Shown here piece by piece: positions 7,663-16,854 of a DNA stretch of 21,110 nucleotides (position 1 is the first letter of the stretch; every line of letters begins with the position of its first letter). Under the pieces are notes generated by a model. That model saw only the letters and a program-made list of their open reading frames with translations. It had not been told where the DNA came from and searched no databases. The stretch covers positions 1 to 21,110 of the forward strand of contig SFPF01000008.1 of assembly GCA_004552155.1 (NCBI GenBank), in the 5' to 3' direction. The DNA comes from Bacteroidales bacterium (GTDB taxonomy: Bacteria > Bacteroidota > Bacteroidia > Bacteroidales > Bacteroidaceae). Position numbers and translations under genes: made by a program.

Positions 7663-9453
7663 ATGTCCCAAGGAAAGCATAACCACTCACCATTGACCCC
7701 CTTTCTTGTTTGGACGGAACGGCACCTCACGCAGCGGCAGTTCATCTTGCTGCTCAGTTTCTTCGTCGGCATAGGCGCGGCGCTCGCTGCGCAAATCCTC
7801 AAATGGCTCATCGCTAACATAGAGCACCTGCTCATCGGCCGTTTCGACATCACCAGCGCCAACCAGTTGCTGCTGGTTTACCCCGTAGTGGGCATCTTCC
7901 TCACGGCCTTATTCATCAAATACGTGGTGCGCGACGACATCAGTCATGGCGTCACGAAAATTCTTTATGCCATATCGCGCGGACAAGGAAAGATTAAGCG
8001 CCACAACTGCTGGTCGAGCGTCGTGGCGTCAGCCTTGACCATCGGTTTCGGCGGCAGCGTCGGAGCCGAGTCGCCCATCGTGCTCACGGGCTCTGCCATA
8101 GGCTCGCGCATCGGCAAGGCCTTTCACCTCGACCACAAAAGCCTTATGCTCCTTATTGGCTGCGGCGCGTCGGGCGCGGTGGCGGGCATATTCAAAGCGC
8201 CCATAGCGGGCCTCGTGTTTACCCTTGAAGTGCTGATGCTCGACTTGACGATGGCATCGCTCTTGCCCCTGCTCGTGTCGTGCCTCACGGCTACCTGCGT
8301 CACTTACGCCCTTACTGGCACTGAGGCCATGTTTGCTTTTCGCATGGACGAGGCATTCCGTGTGGAGCGCATACCCTCTTCCATTCTCCTCGGTGTGTTC
8401 TGCGGACTGATTTCCCTCTATTTCACCCGCACGATGAACGCTTTCGAACAGGTGTTCGGGCGGATTGGCGGACTTTGGCCGCGCCTCGCCTTGGGCGGCG
8501 GCACGCTCGCCTTGCTCATCTTCCTCTTCCCGCCGCTCTACGGCGAAGGCTACGGCACGATTTCCACGCTGCTCGGCGGGAGCAATGCCGAATCGGTGAT
8601 GAACAACTCGTTTTTTTACGGCCACTCCGACATGCTGCTGCCTTATCTGGGACTGATTATCTTGCTAAAAGTATTCGCCACCACGGCTACCAACGGCGGC
8701 GGCGGTTGCGGCGGTACGTTCGCCCCGAGCCTCTTCCTCGGTTGCATCGGCGGCTTTGCCTTCTCTTCTGTCTGGAACCAATTCCTGCCTTTCGGCATTC
8801 ACATACCCGAGACAAACTACGCCCTGCTCGGTATGGCGGGCGTGATGAGCGGCGTGTTCCACGCACCGCTCACGGGCGTCTTTCTCATCGCAGAACTCAC
8901 GGGTGGCTACGACCTTTTCCTGCCGCTGATGATCGTTTCAGCCGCTTCCTATCTCACGATCCACACTTTCGAGCCCCACAGCATCTATTCCATGCGCCTT
9001 GCCCGCAAGGGAGAGTTGCTCACCCACCATAAAGACCGCTCCGTGCTTACGCTCATGTCGCTCGATGCAGTGATAGAGCGCGACCGTCCGCGCATTTCGC
9101 CCGACATGAACCTCGGGCAAATCGTGCAAGTCGTATCGAAAGTAAAGGCTATCCACTTTGCCGTGACCGACATCAAGGGCAACCTCATCGGCATCATCAA
9201 CGTGAACAGCCTGCGCAAGATTATCTTCCGCAGTGAATTATATCGCATGTACAAGGCAGAGCAACTCATGCAAAAGCCCACGCTGTTGCTACGCACCGAC
9301 GACTCGATGCAGTCTGTCATGGATAAGTTCCAGAGCGTAGCAGCCGCCACTCTGCCCGTCGTAAATCCCGAAGGGCATTTCGAAGGCTTCGTTTCCAAAA
9401 CGCGCCTCTACTCCCTGTACCGGCAAATCATAAAAGATTTTTCAGAAGAATAA
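7663..9453 (+). CDS. CLC-family chloride channel or Cl-/H+ antiporter with C-terminal CBS pair
   Basis: The 596-residue protein has a membrane domain of about 430 residues and then two CBS domains (about 465-590). CLC signatures are present: GSVGAESP (131-138; this replaces the usual GREGP but keeps the gating Glu at 136), GIFKAPIAGLVFTLEV, GGGCGGTFAPSLFLG and GVFHAPLTGVFLIAEL. It should move chloride across the inner membrane; whether it is a channel or a proton-coupled exchanger cannot be told by reading. CBS pairs usually sense adenine nucleotides. The ATG at 7663 is chosen because everything upstream in frame is the repeat element. It lies 7 bp before fmt, so the two share an operon. Confidence 0.93.
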   Translation: MSQGKHNHSPLTPFLVWTERHLTQRQFILLLSFFVGIGAALAAQILKWLIANIEHLLIGRFDITSANQLLLVYPVVGIFLTALFIKYVVRDDISHGVTKILYAISRGQGKIKRHNCWSSVVASALTIGFGGSVGAESPIVLTGSAIGSRIGKAFHLDHKSLMLLIGCGASGAVAGIFKAPIAGLVFTLEVLMLDLTMASLLPLLVSCLTATCVTYALTGTEAMFAFRMDEAFRVERIPSSILLGVFCGLISLYFTRTMNAFEQVFGRIGGLWPRLALGGGTLALLIFLFPPLYGEGYGTISTLLGGSNAESVMNNSFFYGHSDMLLPYLGLIILLKVFATTATNGGGGCGGTFAPSLFLGCIGGFAFSSVWNQFLPFGIHIPETNYALLGMAGVMSGVFHAPLTGVFLIAELTGGYDLFLPLMIVSAASYLTIHTFEPHSIYSMRLARKGELLTHHKDRSVLTLMSLDAVIERDRPRISPDMNLGQIVQVVSKVKAIHFAVTDIKGNLIGIINVNSLRKIIFRSELYRMYKAEQLMQKPTLLLRTDDSMQSVMDKFQSVAAATLPVVNPEGHFEGFVSKTRLYSLYRQIIKDFSEE

Positions 9454-9460
9454 TATAAAT

Positions 9461-10453
9461 ATGGACAAGAAAGAACTTCGCATCGTATATATGGGCACGC
9501 CCGACTTCGCCGTTGCCGCGCTCGACAAACTTGTAAGCGGCGGCTACAACGTGGTCGGCGTTATAACAATGCCTGACAAGCCCGTAGGGCGGCATCAAAA
9601 CACGCTGCAAGCCTCGCCCGTCAAGCAATACGCCCTGCAAAAGGGTATCCCCGTGCTGCAGCCCGAGAAACTCAAAGATGAAACCTTCCTCGCAGCCCTC
9701 GACGCCTTGCAGCCCGATTTGCAAATCGTGGTGGCATTCAGAATGCTGCCCGAAGTTGTGTGGAACCGCCCGCGCCTCGGCACGTTCAACCTCCACGCCG
9801 CCCTTCTGCCGCAGTATCGCGGCGCCGCGCCCATCAACTGGGCGGTGATCAATGGCGACACGGAAACGGGCGTGACGACATTTTTCCTTGACCACAACAT
9901 CGACACCGGCCGCGTTATCCGCCGCGTGCCCGTCCCCATTTCCGACACTGATACCGCCGGCGACGTGCACGACCGCCTTATGATCCTCGGCGCGGACGTG
10001 GTGACAGAAACCGTGGACATGATATTGGCGGGCAACGTGCAAGCAATTCCGCAAGAGGAGATGATGACCGACGAACCCCTGCGCCCCGCCCCGAAGATAT
10101 TTAAGGAAACCTGCCGCCTCGACACTGCGCTCGGCGTGAAGCGTGCCTACGACTTCGTGCGCGGCCTCTCGCCATATCCTGCCGCGTGGCTCGAAGCGAG
10201 CATCGGCGGCAAGCCGTTGGCTATAAAACTATTCCGCACCGAAAAAGAATTTGCCGCCCATGCCTATACGCCCGGCACTCTTGTGACCGACGGGCATAAG
10301 GTGCTGAAACTCGCCCTTTCCGATGGTTTCCTCATTATCCGCGACCTGCAGCCTGCAGGCAAGAAGCGTATGCCCGCCGAAAACTGGCTCAACGGTTTGC
10401 ACCTTGCGGAAAGTCAGGAAAAGGATGCGCAAGGGCTGTTTACGCTGGGGTGA
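9461..10453 (+). CDS. fmt: Methionyl-tRNA formyltransferase
   Basis: The protein has 330 residues, the normal length. It transfers a formyl group from 10-formyltetrahydrofolate to initiator Met-tRNA in the cytoplasm. The N-terminal formyltransferase domain starts IVYMGTPDFAVAAL and holds the catalytic triad Asn110, His112 and Asp148 within FNLHAALLPQYRGAAPINW and FFLDHNIDTG. The C-terminal tRNA-binding domain (about 210-320) includes RAYDFVRGLSPYPAAWL. It is co-transcribed with clc (7-bp gap). No anomalies. Confidence 0.97.
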   Translation: MDKKELRIVYMGTPDFAVAALDKLVSGGYNVVGVITMPDKPVGRHQNTLQASPVKQYALQKGIPVLQPEKLKDETFLAALDALQPDLQIVVAFRMLPEVVWNRPRLGTFNLHAALLPQYRGAAPINWAVINGDTETGVTTFFLDHNIDTGRVIRRVPVPISDTDTAGDVHDRLMILGADVVTETVDMILAGNVQAIPQEEMMTDEPLRPAPKIFKETCRLDTALGVKRAYDFVRGLSPYPAAWLEASIGGKPLAIKLFRTEKEFAAHAYTPGTLVTDGHKVLKLALSDGFLIIRDLQPAGKKRMPAENWLNGLHLAESQEKDAQGLFTLG

Positions 10454-10517
10454 AAATTTTAATCTCGCAGTTTACGCCCCAATTATTAGAATCATCCGAC
10501 AGTCTGTAAAGCATAAG

Positions 10518-10536
10518 GGGCGTATTGCATACGCCC
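10518..10536 (+). terminator. Short GC hairpin between fmt and menG
   Basis: GGGCGTAT and ATACGCCC pair perfectly around a 3-nt loop, flanked by AAG and CTT. It lies in the 120-bp gap after fmt. There is no U-run, so it may be an attenuator or mRNA end rather than a strong terminator. Confidence 0.4.
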
Positions 10537-10573
10537 TTGCTGCGTGAGACCTTGGGAAAAACATTGGAAAAAC

Positions 10574-11311
10574 ATGACCTACAAACAAGAAACCATAAAG
10601 CCCTACAACGACAACGAGGCTAAGGGCAAGCAGGTGGAGCAGATGTTCGACAATATCGCGCCGTCTTATGATTTGCTCAATCATACGCTTTCGTTTGGCA
10701 TTGACCGCCGCTGGCGGCGCACGGCTATCGAAAGCCTGATGCCTTATGCACCGAAGCGCGTGCTGGACGTGGCGACGGGTACCGGCGACTTCGCTCTGCT
10801 CGCTGCGCAGATGCTGCAGCCTGAAAGCCTTGTGGGCATCGACCTCTCCGACGGCATGCTGCAAGTGGCGCGCGAAAAGTTGAAGACGCAGGGCGAGGCT
10901 TTACCCATCACGTTTGCAAAGGAAGACTGCCTGCATCTGAGTTTTCCCGACAATAGTTTCGATGCCGTCACGGTGGCATACGGCATTCGCAATTTCGAAG
11001 ACCTCGACAAGGGCCTCGGCGAAATGCTCCGCGTGCTGCGGCCTGGCGGCCGCTTGGTGATTATTGAACTTACCGCTCCCGCACGCTTCCCGATGAAGCA
11101 AGGGTTTTGGCTCTATTCCCATGTACTGATGCCAACGGTAGGCAGGATAATTTCGCACGACAAAAAGGCATACTCTTATCTTCCTGCCACGATGGAAGCC
11201 TTTCCCCAGGGCGAGGTGATGGCAGATACCTTACGCCGCGTAGGCTACCGCGATGTAGTGTTCCGCCGCTTCACGTTTGGATTGAGCACACTCTATACCG
11301 CTTGCAAATAA
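10574..11311 (+). CDS. menG: Demethylmenaquinone methyltransferase (UbiE/MenG family)
   Basis: The 245-residue SAM-dependent methyltransferase has motif I VLDVATGTGD (63-72), the UbiE-type VEQMFDNIAPSYDLLNHTLSFGIDRRWRR near the N-terminus, YGIRNFEDLDKGLGEMLRVLRPGG in the middle and FGLSTLYTACK at the end. In Bacteroidetes it performs the last step of menaquinone synthesis, methylation of demethylmenaquinone. The ATG at 10574 fits the family start; a GTG at 10544 would add ten unrelated residues. aroE follows after 11 bp, so the pair shares an operon; both belong to the use of chorismate-derived metabolites. Confidence 0.95.
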   Translation: MTYKQETIKPYNDNEAKGKQVEQMFDNIAPSYDLLNHTLSFGIDRRWRRTAIESLMPYAPKRVLDVATGTGDFALLAAQMLQPESLVGIDLSDGMLQVAREKLKTQGEALPITFAKEDCLHLSFPDNSFDAVTVAYGIRNFEDLDKGLGEMLRVLRPGGRLVIIELTAPARFPMKQGFWLYSHVLMPTVGRIISHDKKAYSYLPATMEAFPQGEVMADTLRRVGYRDVVFRRFTFGLSTLYTACK

Positions 11312-11322
11312 TAGTAACTAAG

Positions 11323-12072
11323 ATGCAGAAATACGGACTCATCGGCCGCCCCCTCGGGCATAGTTTCTCCGCCGCCTTTTTCAAGGAAAAGTTTGAGCGC
11401 GAAGGCATTGATGCCGTTTATGATAATTATGAGTTAGACAGCATCGGCGCGTTGCCGCAACTGCTGCGCGAGGAGCCGGAGTTGCGCGGCCTGAACGTCA
11501 CGATACCATATAAAGAGGAGGTTCTTGCGTTGCTCGATGAACTATCGCCTGAGGCGCAGGCGATAAGTGCGGTAAATGTGGTGCGCGTGCAACGCCGCGA
11601 AGACGGTACGCCTCGGCTTAAAGGCTATAACTCGGATATCATCGGCTTCACGCAGTCCATTCGCCCTTTGCTGCGGACAGGGGTTCACACCGATGCTTTG
11701 GTGCTGGGCACGGGCGGCGCATCGAAAGCCGTGCTTGCCGGACTGCGCAGCCTGAATTTGCGCCCCGTTTCGGTGAGCCGCACGAAGCGTCCCGGGTGCT
11801 ATACGTACGAAGAACTTACGCCCGAGTTGCTGCGCCGCTTCACGGTCATCGTGAATTGCACGCCCTTAGGAATGCATCCCGATGTTAGCACTTGCCCGCC
11901 AATATCTTACGCATTGCTCACACCCGAACACTTACTGTACGACCTTGTTTATAATCCCCTCGAAACGGAGTTCTTGCGGCGGGGTAGGGCACAGGGCGCG
12001 GCGGTGAAGAACGGGCTCGAAATGCTCCATTTGCAGGCATTGGCTTCTTGGGAGTTCTGGAACGAAGATTGA
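11323..12072 (+). CDS. aroE: Shikimate dehydrogenase
   Basis: The 249-residue NADP-dependent enzyme reduces 3-dehydroshikimate to shikimate in the aromatic amino acid/chorismate pathway. Visible are the shikimate-binding LGHSFSAAFF (Ser14, Ser16), NVTIPYKEE with catalytic Lys64, GYNSDIIGF with catalytic Asp105, the nucleotide loop GTGGASKA (129-136) and VNCTPLGMHPD. The length is slightly below the E. coli enzyme, as usual in Bacteroidetes. The ATG at 11323 is used because the family N-terminus (YGLIGRPLGHSFS) follows at once; the longer frame runs back through menG. Confidence 0.95.
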   Translation: MQKYGLIGRPLGHSFSAAFFKEKFEREGIDAVYDNYELDSIGALPQLLREEPELRGLNVTIPYKEEVLALLDELSPEAQAISAVNVVRVQRREDGTPRLKGYNSDIIGFTQSIRPLLRTGVHTDALVLGTGGASKAVLAGLRSLNLRPVSVSRTKRPGCYTYEELTPELLRRFTVIVNCTPLGMHPDVSTCPPISYALLTPEHLLYDLVYNPLETEFLRRGRAQGAAVKNGLEMLHLQALASWEFWNED

Positions 12073-12248
12073 GAAACGCCTTCGGCAAATCTTTTCCCTA
12101 TTAATATTGCTGCGATAAGCGTCAGGCGGCCGTGCGTTATGTATTGAAATGTAAATTTGAGTTTCCAAAATGCGCGGTTGCGCGATATTTTTTGTAGGCA
12201 AAACGCGCCTCTCATATATGTAAAGGGCTTTATTCCAATTTTTTTAAT

Positions 12249-12256
12249 TATCTTTG
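12249..12256 (+). promoter_or_regulatory. Bacteroidetes -7 promoter box for the glycogen operon
   Basis: TATCTTTG matches TAnnTTTG, 23 bp before the GT3 synthase ATG. It lies at the end of the 207-bp gap after aroE, in which I see nothing else convincing. A -33 element is not clear. Confidence 0.6.
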
Positions 12257-12279
12257 CACGCGAATTTCAAAGCATAAGA

Positions 12280-13938
12280 ATGGAAACAGTTTCTTTGACG
12301 CCCGACTTTATTTTTGAAACCAGTTGGGAAGTATGCAATAAAGTGGGAGGCATTTATACTGTTCTCTCCTCCCGTGCCAAGACGCTTGGCGAACAATTCC
12401 ACGACAATCTTATATTTATTGGCCCCGACGTGGCCCCTGAAAAGGCTAACCCGCTTTTTGCTGAGGATGCCAAACTCCTGTCTAAGTGGCGCAAGGCTGC
12501 TGAGAAGGAAGGCATGGCCTGTCGCATCGGCCGCTGGCTCGTGCCTGGCAATCCCGTTGCCGTGCTCGTGGACTTCCACCCCTATTTTGAGAAGAAAAAT
12601 GAGATTTACGCCGAGGCTTGGGAAGCATTCGGCGTTGACTCTATGAATGCCTATGGCGACTACGACGAGGCTTCGATGTTCTCTTACGCCGCCGGGCTGT
12701 TTGCAGAAGCGGTTGTGAAACACTGCCTTAAGAAGACCGACCGCGTGATTTACCAGGCACACGAATGGATGTCGGGCTTGGGCATGCTTTTCCTAAAGAA
12801 GCATTGTCCCGAAGTGGCGACCATTTTCACCACCCACGCCACGAGCATCGGCCGTTCCATAGCAGGCAATAACAAGGAACTTTATGAATGGTTCTCCGGC
12901 TATAACGGCGACCAAATGGCCCGCGAGTTGAACATGGAGGCCAAGCACAGCATAGAAAAGTGCAGCGCGCACGGCGCGGATTGCTTCACCACCGTGAGCA
13001 CTTTCACCGACCGCGAGTGCAAGCAACTGCTCGACAAGCCTGCCGACGTGGTGCTGCCGAATGGTTTTGAGAATGACTTTGTGCCCGTTGGCGTAGCCTT
13101 TACAAAGACCCGCCGTCTCGCGCGCACGCGTATTATTAATATTGTGTCCGCCCTTACCGGCGAGCCGCTCGCAGAAGACACATTGATTGTATCTACAAGC
13201 GGGCGCAACGACTACCGTTGCAAAGGCTTCGACGTATATCTCGAAGCGTTGGTGCGTCTTGAAAGAAAATTGCAGGCAACTGACTATCAAGGCAATGTTA
13301 TCGCCTTGATGGAAGTACCGTGCTGGCTCTTCGGTCCGCGCAAAGACTTGCAGGAACGCCTTACCTCTAAGGAACAGGCAACAGAGCCGCTCGAGTTGCC
13401 CATCATCACGCACGACCTTTACAACCTCAACGAGGACCGCATACTTTGCACGATGAAGTCGCTCGGACTGACAAACGAAAAGGGCAGCAAGGTGAAGGCT
13501 GTGCTTGTGCCGTGCTACCTCGAAGGCAACGACGGCATCTTCGACCTGCCTTACTACGACCTGCTGTCGGCCAACGACCTCGCCGTATATCCTTCCTACT
13601 ATGAGCCTTGGGGTTACACGCCGCTCGAAGCCTGCGCCTTCAAGACGCCCTGCGTCACGACCGATCTCTCGGGTTTCGGCCAGTGGGTAAATCAAGTGCT
13701 CGGCCGTGAAGGCACGCTCTCCGACGGCGTGGCCGTGCTGCACCGTACGGATAATAATTATTTCGACGTTGCCGACGGCGTTGCCGCCGCCATCGCAACC
13801 GTGCTCAATGCCGACAAGAAGCAGCGCGATGCCATGCGCCGCAAGGCTGCCGCCCTTGCCGACAAGGCTCAGTGGAAGCATTTCATCAAGCACTACTATG
13901 AAGCCTACGCTTTCGCCTTGAAAAAAGCAACTCTCTAA
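12280..13938 (+). CDS. Glycogen synthase, GT3 (eukaryote-like) family
   Basis: This 552-residue GT-B glycosyltransferase should extend alpha-1,4-glucan in the cytoplasm. GT3 hallmarks are TSWEVCNKVGGIYTVLSSRA (14-33, sugar-nucleotide binding), YQAHEWMSGLGMLFLKK, TTHATSIGRSIAGN, VLPNGFENDF and the EX7E motif YEPWGYTPLE with Glu442 and Glu450. GT3 enzymes commonly use UDP-glucose; the donor here is inferred. It is much closer to animal and yeast glycogen synthase than to bacterial GlgA. The ATG at 12280 follows the promoter box and gives the family N-terminus. The phosphorylase gene begins 56 bp later, giving a synthesis-and-breakdown pair. Confidence 0.93.
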   Translation: METVSLTPDFIFETSWEVCNKVGGIYTVLSSRAKTLGEQFHDNLIFIGPDVAPEKANPLFAEDAKLLSKWRKAAEKEGMACRIGRWLVPGNPVAVLVDFHPYFEKKNEIYAEAWEAFGVDSMNAYGDYDEASMFSYAAGLFAEAVVKHCLKKTDRVIYQAHEWMSGLGMLFLKKHCPEVATIFTTHATSIGRSIAGNNKELYEWFSGYNGDQMARELNMEAKHSIEKCSAHGADCFTTVSTFTDRECKQLLDKPADVVLPNGFENDFVPVGVAFTKTRRLARTRIINIVSALTGEPLAEDTLIVSTSGRNDYRCKGFDVYLEALVRLERKLQATDYQGNVIALMEVPCWLFGPRKDLQERLTSKEQATEPLELPIITHDLYNLNEDRILCTMKSLGLTNEKGSKVKAVLVPCYLEGNDGIFDLPYYDLLSANDLAVYPSYYEPWGYTPLEACAFKTPCVTTDLSGFGQWVNQVLGREGTLSDGVAVLHRTDNNYFDVADGVAAAIATVLNADKKQRDAMRRKAAALADKAQWKHFIKHYYEAYAFALKKATL

Positions 13939-13962
13939 TAGAAATCATTTTATAATTAAAAC

Positions 13963-13977
13963 TCCGATTTAATCGGA
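13963..13977 (+). other. Small hairpin in the GT3-glgP spacer
   Basis: TCCGATT and AATCGGA pair around a single T in the 56-bp spacer of the glycogen operon. It could adjust mRNA stability or relative expression. It is too short for certainty. Confidence 0.35.
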
Positions 13978-13994
13978 CCAAATCAATCAAAATA

Positions 13995-16479
13995 ATGAAC
14001 GTAAAAGTAAGTAACGCGAACCAGCCCACGTGGAAAATCGTGACTGTAAAAAGCCACTTGCCCGAAGCTCTGAAAAAACTGGACGAGATGGCGCACAACT
14101 TGTGGTGGTCTTGGAGTGCAGACGCCCGCACCCTGTTCCGCTCTCTTGACGAGGAACTTTGGAAGAAGGTGGACAAAAACCCCATCGAACTGCTCCGCCG
14201 CATCGACTACGACCGTCTCAAAGAACTTTCTAAGGACAAGGAACTCCTCGCCCGCATGGACAAGGTGTACGCAGACTTTCATGCTTACATGACTGAAAAG
14301 CCTAATGCCAAGCGTGCCTCTGTGGCTTATTTCTGCATGGAATATGGTTTGAACCACGTGCTTAAAATTTATTCGGGCGGCCTTGGCATTCTTGCCGGCG
14401 ACTATTTGAAGGAAGCCTCCGATAGCAATGTGGACATGGTAGCCGTAGGTTTCCTCTACCGCTATGGTTATTTCACTCAGTCGCTCTCTATGGACGGCCA
14501 GCAGATTGCCAACTACGAGGCTCAGGACTTCGACCGCCTGCCCATTGAGCGCGTGCTCGACAAGGACGGCAACCAGGTGATTGTCGACGTGCCTTATCCC
14601 AACTTCATGGTTCACGCTGCCCTTTGGCGTGCCAACGTAGGCCGCGTGCCCCTCTACCTGCTCGACACCGACAATGAACTGAATTCTGAATACGATCGCC
14701 GAATTACGCACGCCCTCTACGGCGGCGACTGGGAAAACCGCATCAAGCAGGAGTACCTCCTCGGTATCGGCGGTATGCTCGCCCTGCAAAAACTCGGCAT
14801 CAAGAAAGACGTTTACCACTGCAACGAGGGCCACGCCGCCCTTTGCAACGTGCAGCGTCTCGTAGACTTCGTGCAGAGCGGCCTTACGTTCAACGAAGCC
14901 CTTGAACTCGTGCGTGCCTCTTCGCTCTATACCGTACACACGCCCGTGCCTGCCGGTCACGACTATTTCGATGAAGGTCTCTTCCACAAATATCTTGGCT
15001 CTGTGCCCGAAAAACTCGGCATCTCTTGGGACGACTTCATGGGCCTCGGTCGCACGAACCCCGAGGACAAGGGCGAGAAGTTCTGCATGTCCACCTTCCT
15101 CTGCAAGACCTGTCAGGAAGTCAACGGCGTAAGCTGGCTGCACGGCCGCGTGAGTCAGCAGATGTTCAAGGGCATTTGGCCGGGCTACCTGCCTCCCGAA
15201 GGCCGCAAGAACCACGCTATCCGCACCCATGACGAATGGTTTAAGGAATACAATCCCCACGAAGAGGAAAGCCACGTGGGCTACGTTACCAACGGCGTAC
15301 ACTTCCCCACATGGTGTGCCCGCGAATGGCAAGCCGTTTACAATAAATACTTCGATCCAAGGCGATCCCTCGCGTGTAGTAAGTCTGCTCGACAAGATTA
15401 ACCCCAACGCGCTCCTCATCGGTTTCGCCCGCCGCTTCGCTACCTACAAGCGTGCGCACCTCCTCTTCTCCGACCTCGACCGCTTGGCCAAGATTGTGAA
15501 CAACCCCGACTACCCTGTGCAGTTCCTCTTCGCAGGTAAGGCGCACCCCGCCGACGGCGCAGGCCAGGGCTTGATCAAGAAGATTTACGAGATTTCCCAG
15601 CGTCCCGAGTTCATCGGTAAAATCCTCTTCCTCGACAACTACGACATGCAACTTGCACGCCGCCTCGTTTCGGGTGTAGATATTTGGATGAACACGCCGA
15701 CCCGTCCCCTCGAAGCCTCTGGTACGTCGGGCGAGAAAGCGCTCATGAACGGCGTTGTCAACCTCTCCGTGCTCGATGGCTGGTGGTACGAAGGTTACCG
15801 TGAGGGTGCAGGTTGGGCTTTGACCGACCGCCGCACTTACGAGAACCAAGACTATCAGGACAAGCTCGATGCTTCTACCATCTACTCTATGCTCGAGCAG
15901 GAAATCATTCCTCTTTACTACGCACGCAACCGCAGCGGCTACAGCGACGCTTGGGTACGCACGGTGAAGAACTCCATCGCACAGATTGCTCCGCAGTACA
16001 CCATGAAGCGTCAGCTCGATGACTACTACGATCGCTTCTACAACAAGGAAGCCGCCCGCTTCAAACTCCTCTCGGCCGACAACAACCGCCTCGCCAAAGA
16101 GATTGCAAGCTGGAAGGAAAGCGTAGCAGAGCGTTGGGACAGCATCAACGTCGTTAGCAGCGAGCGCAGCGAGAACCTGCAGACCTCTTCGCTTGTGAGC
16201 GGCAAGGAGTTCAGCGTGACGCACGTGGTGGACGAGCAGGGTCTCGACGATGCCATCGGCATTGACCTCGTTGTACTCGCCACGGGCATCGACGGCAAGG
16301 ACACGATCCACGAGGTATTCCCCATGGACGTGGTGAAACACGAAGGCAACCTCTACACGTTCCACCTTACCACGAGCATCGACCTCGCCGGCAGTTACAA
16401 AGTGGCTTACCGCATGTACCCGAAGAACAAGAACTTGGTTTACCGTCAGGACTTTAACTACGTCCGTTGGTTTATCTAA
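13995..16479 (+). pseudogene. glgP: Alpha-glucan phosphorylase (GT35, DUF3417 type), frame broken near 15357
   Basis: The enzyme releases glucose-1-phosphate from glycogen using pyridoxal phosphate. The N-terminal DUF3417 domain (MAHNLWWSWS...) is followed by the phosphorylase core: SVAYFCMEYGL, IYSGGLGILAGDYLKEASD, CNEGHAAL, VTNGVHFPTW. The frame holds up to NKYFD (codon 454), then runs into an unrelated tail and stop at 15401. The correct C-terminal part resumes in another frame at about 15358 as QGDPSRVVSLLDKINPNALL. It continues through EASGTSGEKALMNG (the Lys at 15736-15738 is the likely PLP lysine) to VRWFI. Both parts are clean and total about 827 residues. The family is near 850 from memory, so a few tens of codons seem lost at the junction, where CGATCC occurs twice (15353 and 15363). 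Confidence 0.88.
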
Positions 16480-16517
16480 GAATAGGGATTTCATAATCCA
16501 GATATAATTGATGGTTG

Positions 16518-16551
16518 CAGGCACGGCGTCGCTACGCTGTGCCTGCTTTTT
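16518..16551 (+). terminator. Rho-independent terminator after glgP
   Basis: CAGGCACGGCG pairs with CGCTGTGCCTG (one mismatch) around a 6-nt loop, followed directly by CTTTTTC. It lies 38 bp after the stop and is the clearest terminator in the window. Confidence 0.85.
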
Positions 16552-16580
16552 CGTATTATCCTATATGGACACACCGATTA

Positions 16581-16610
16581 TCTCCGAGCAATTTTTTATT
16601 TGCTCGGAGA
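16581..16610. terminator. Second hairpin in the glgP/GH20 convergent gap
   Basis: TCTCCGAGCAA pairs with TTGCTCGGAGA around a T-rich loop; TATTTTTTGC follows. It could serve either converging transcript. The gene-free interval 16480-16854 holds this, the terminator before it and two palindrome arrays; no gene is credible there. Confidence 0.55.
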
Positions 16611-16661
16611 TATTTTTTGCTGTCAGCAAGATATTTTTTACCCTCCAATAAGAAAATGTTT

Positions 16662-16740
16662 GTTACAAAGTTTGTAACATGTATTACAAAGTTTGTAACA
16701 TGTGTTAGCAACTTTGTAACGGCCGTTACAAAGTTTGTAA
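16662..16740. repeat. Array of four near-palindromes at 21-bp steps
   Basis: TTACAAAGTTTGTAA occurs from 16663, 16684 and 16726, and a variant (TTAGCAACTTTGTAA) from 16705: four units exactly 21 bp apart. Each is itself a near-perfect palindrome with short variable spacers (CATGTA, CATGTG, CGGCCG). The step equals two helical turns, so all centres face one side of the DNA. This could be a protein-binding array or a dispersed intergenic repeat. Confidence 0.8.
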
Positions 16741-16790
16741 TAAAAAATATCAGGCAGACACTGAAAAATATCTCCGTGATAATAAAGAAA

Positions 16791-16824
16791 GTCTGCGCAG
16801 ACAGGAAAAAATGTCTGCGCAGAC
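16791..16824. repeat. Two copies of a 12-bp perfect palindrome
   Basis: GTCTGCGCAGAC occurs at 16791-16802 and 16813-16824, 22 bp apart, each followed by AG. It lies just downstream (minus strand) of the GH20 stop, next to the 21-bp array. A partial copy, CAGGCAGACA, precedes at 16751. Confidence 0.75.
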
Positions 16825-16854
16825 AGCAATGGTTTTCTTAAGTGATAGATAATC

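Noticed and set aside
15340..15372. Programmed ribosomal frameshifting in glgP, panC, GH20 and the PorE-like gene
   Set aside because: No slippery heptamer or downstream structure is evident, and conserved residues are missing at the junctions, which frameshifting cannot restore.
12793..16524. Long antisense open frames (366, 478 and 412 codons) opposite the glycogen genes
   Set aside because: They are a by-product of high third-position GC in the real genes; their translations show no family features, while the plus-strand proteins match known families throughout.
16662..16740. CRISPR array
   Set aside because: Units of 15-17 bp with 4-6 bp spacers are far too short, and no cas gene is present.
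16515..16841. Open frame of 108 codons across the palindrome region, with VTKFVTC heptads
   Set aside because: The heptads are just the 21-bp palindromes translated, the frame starts inside a terminator hairpin, and the other strand shows a similar artefact (CYKLCN). Not a credible protein.
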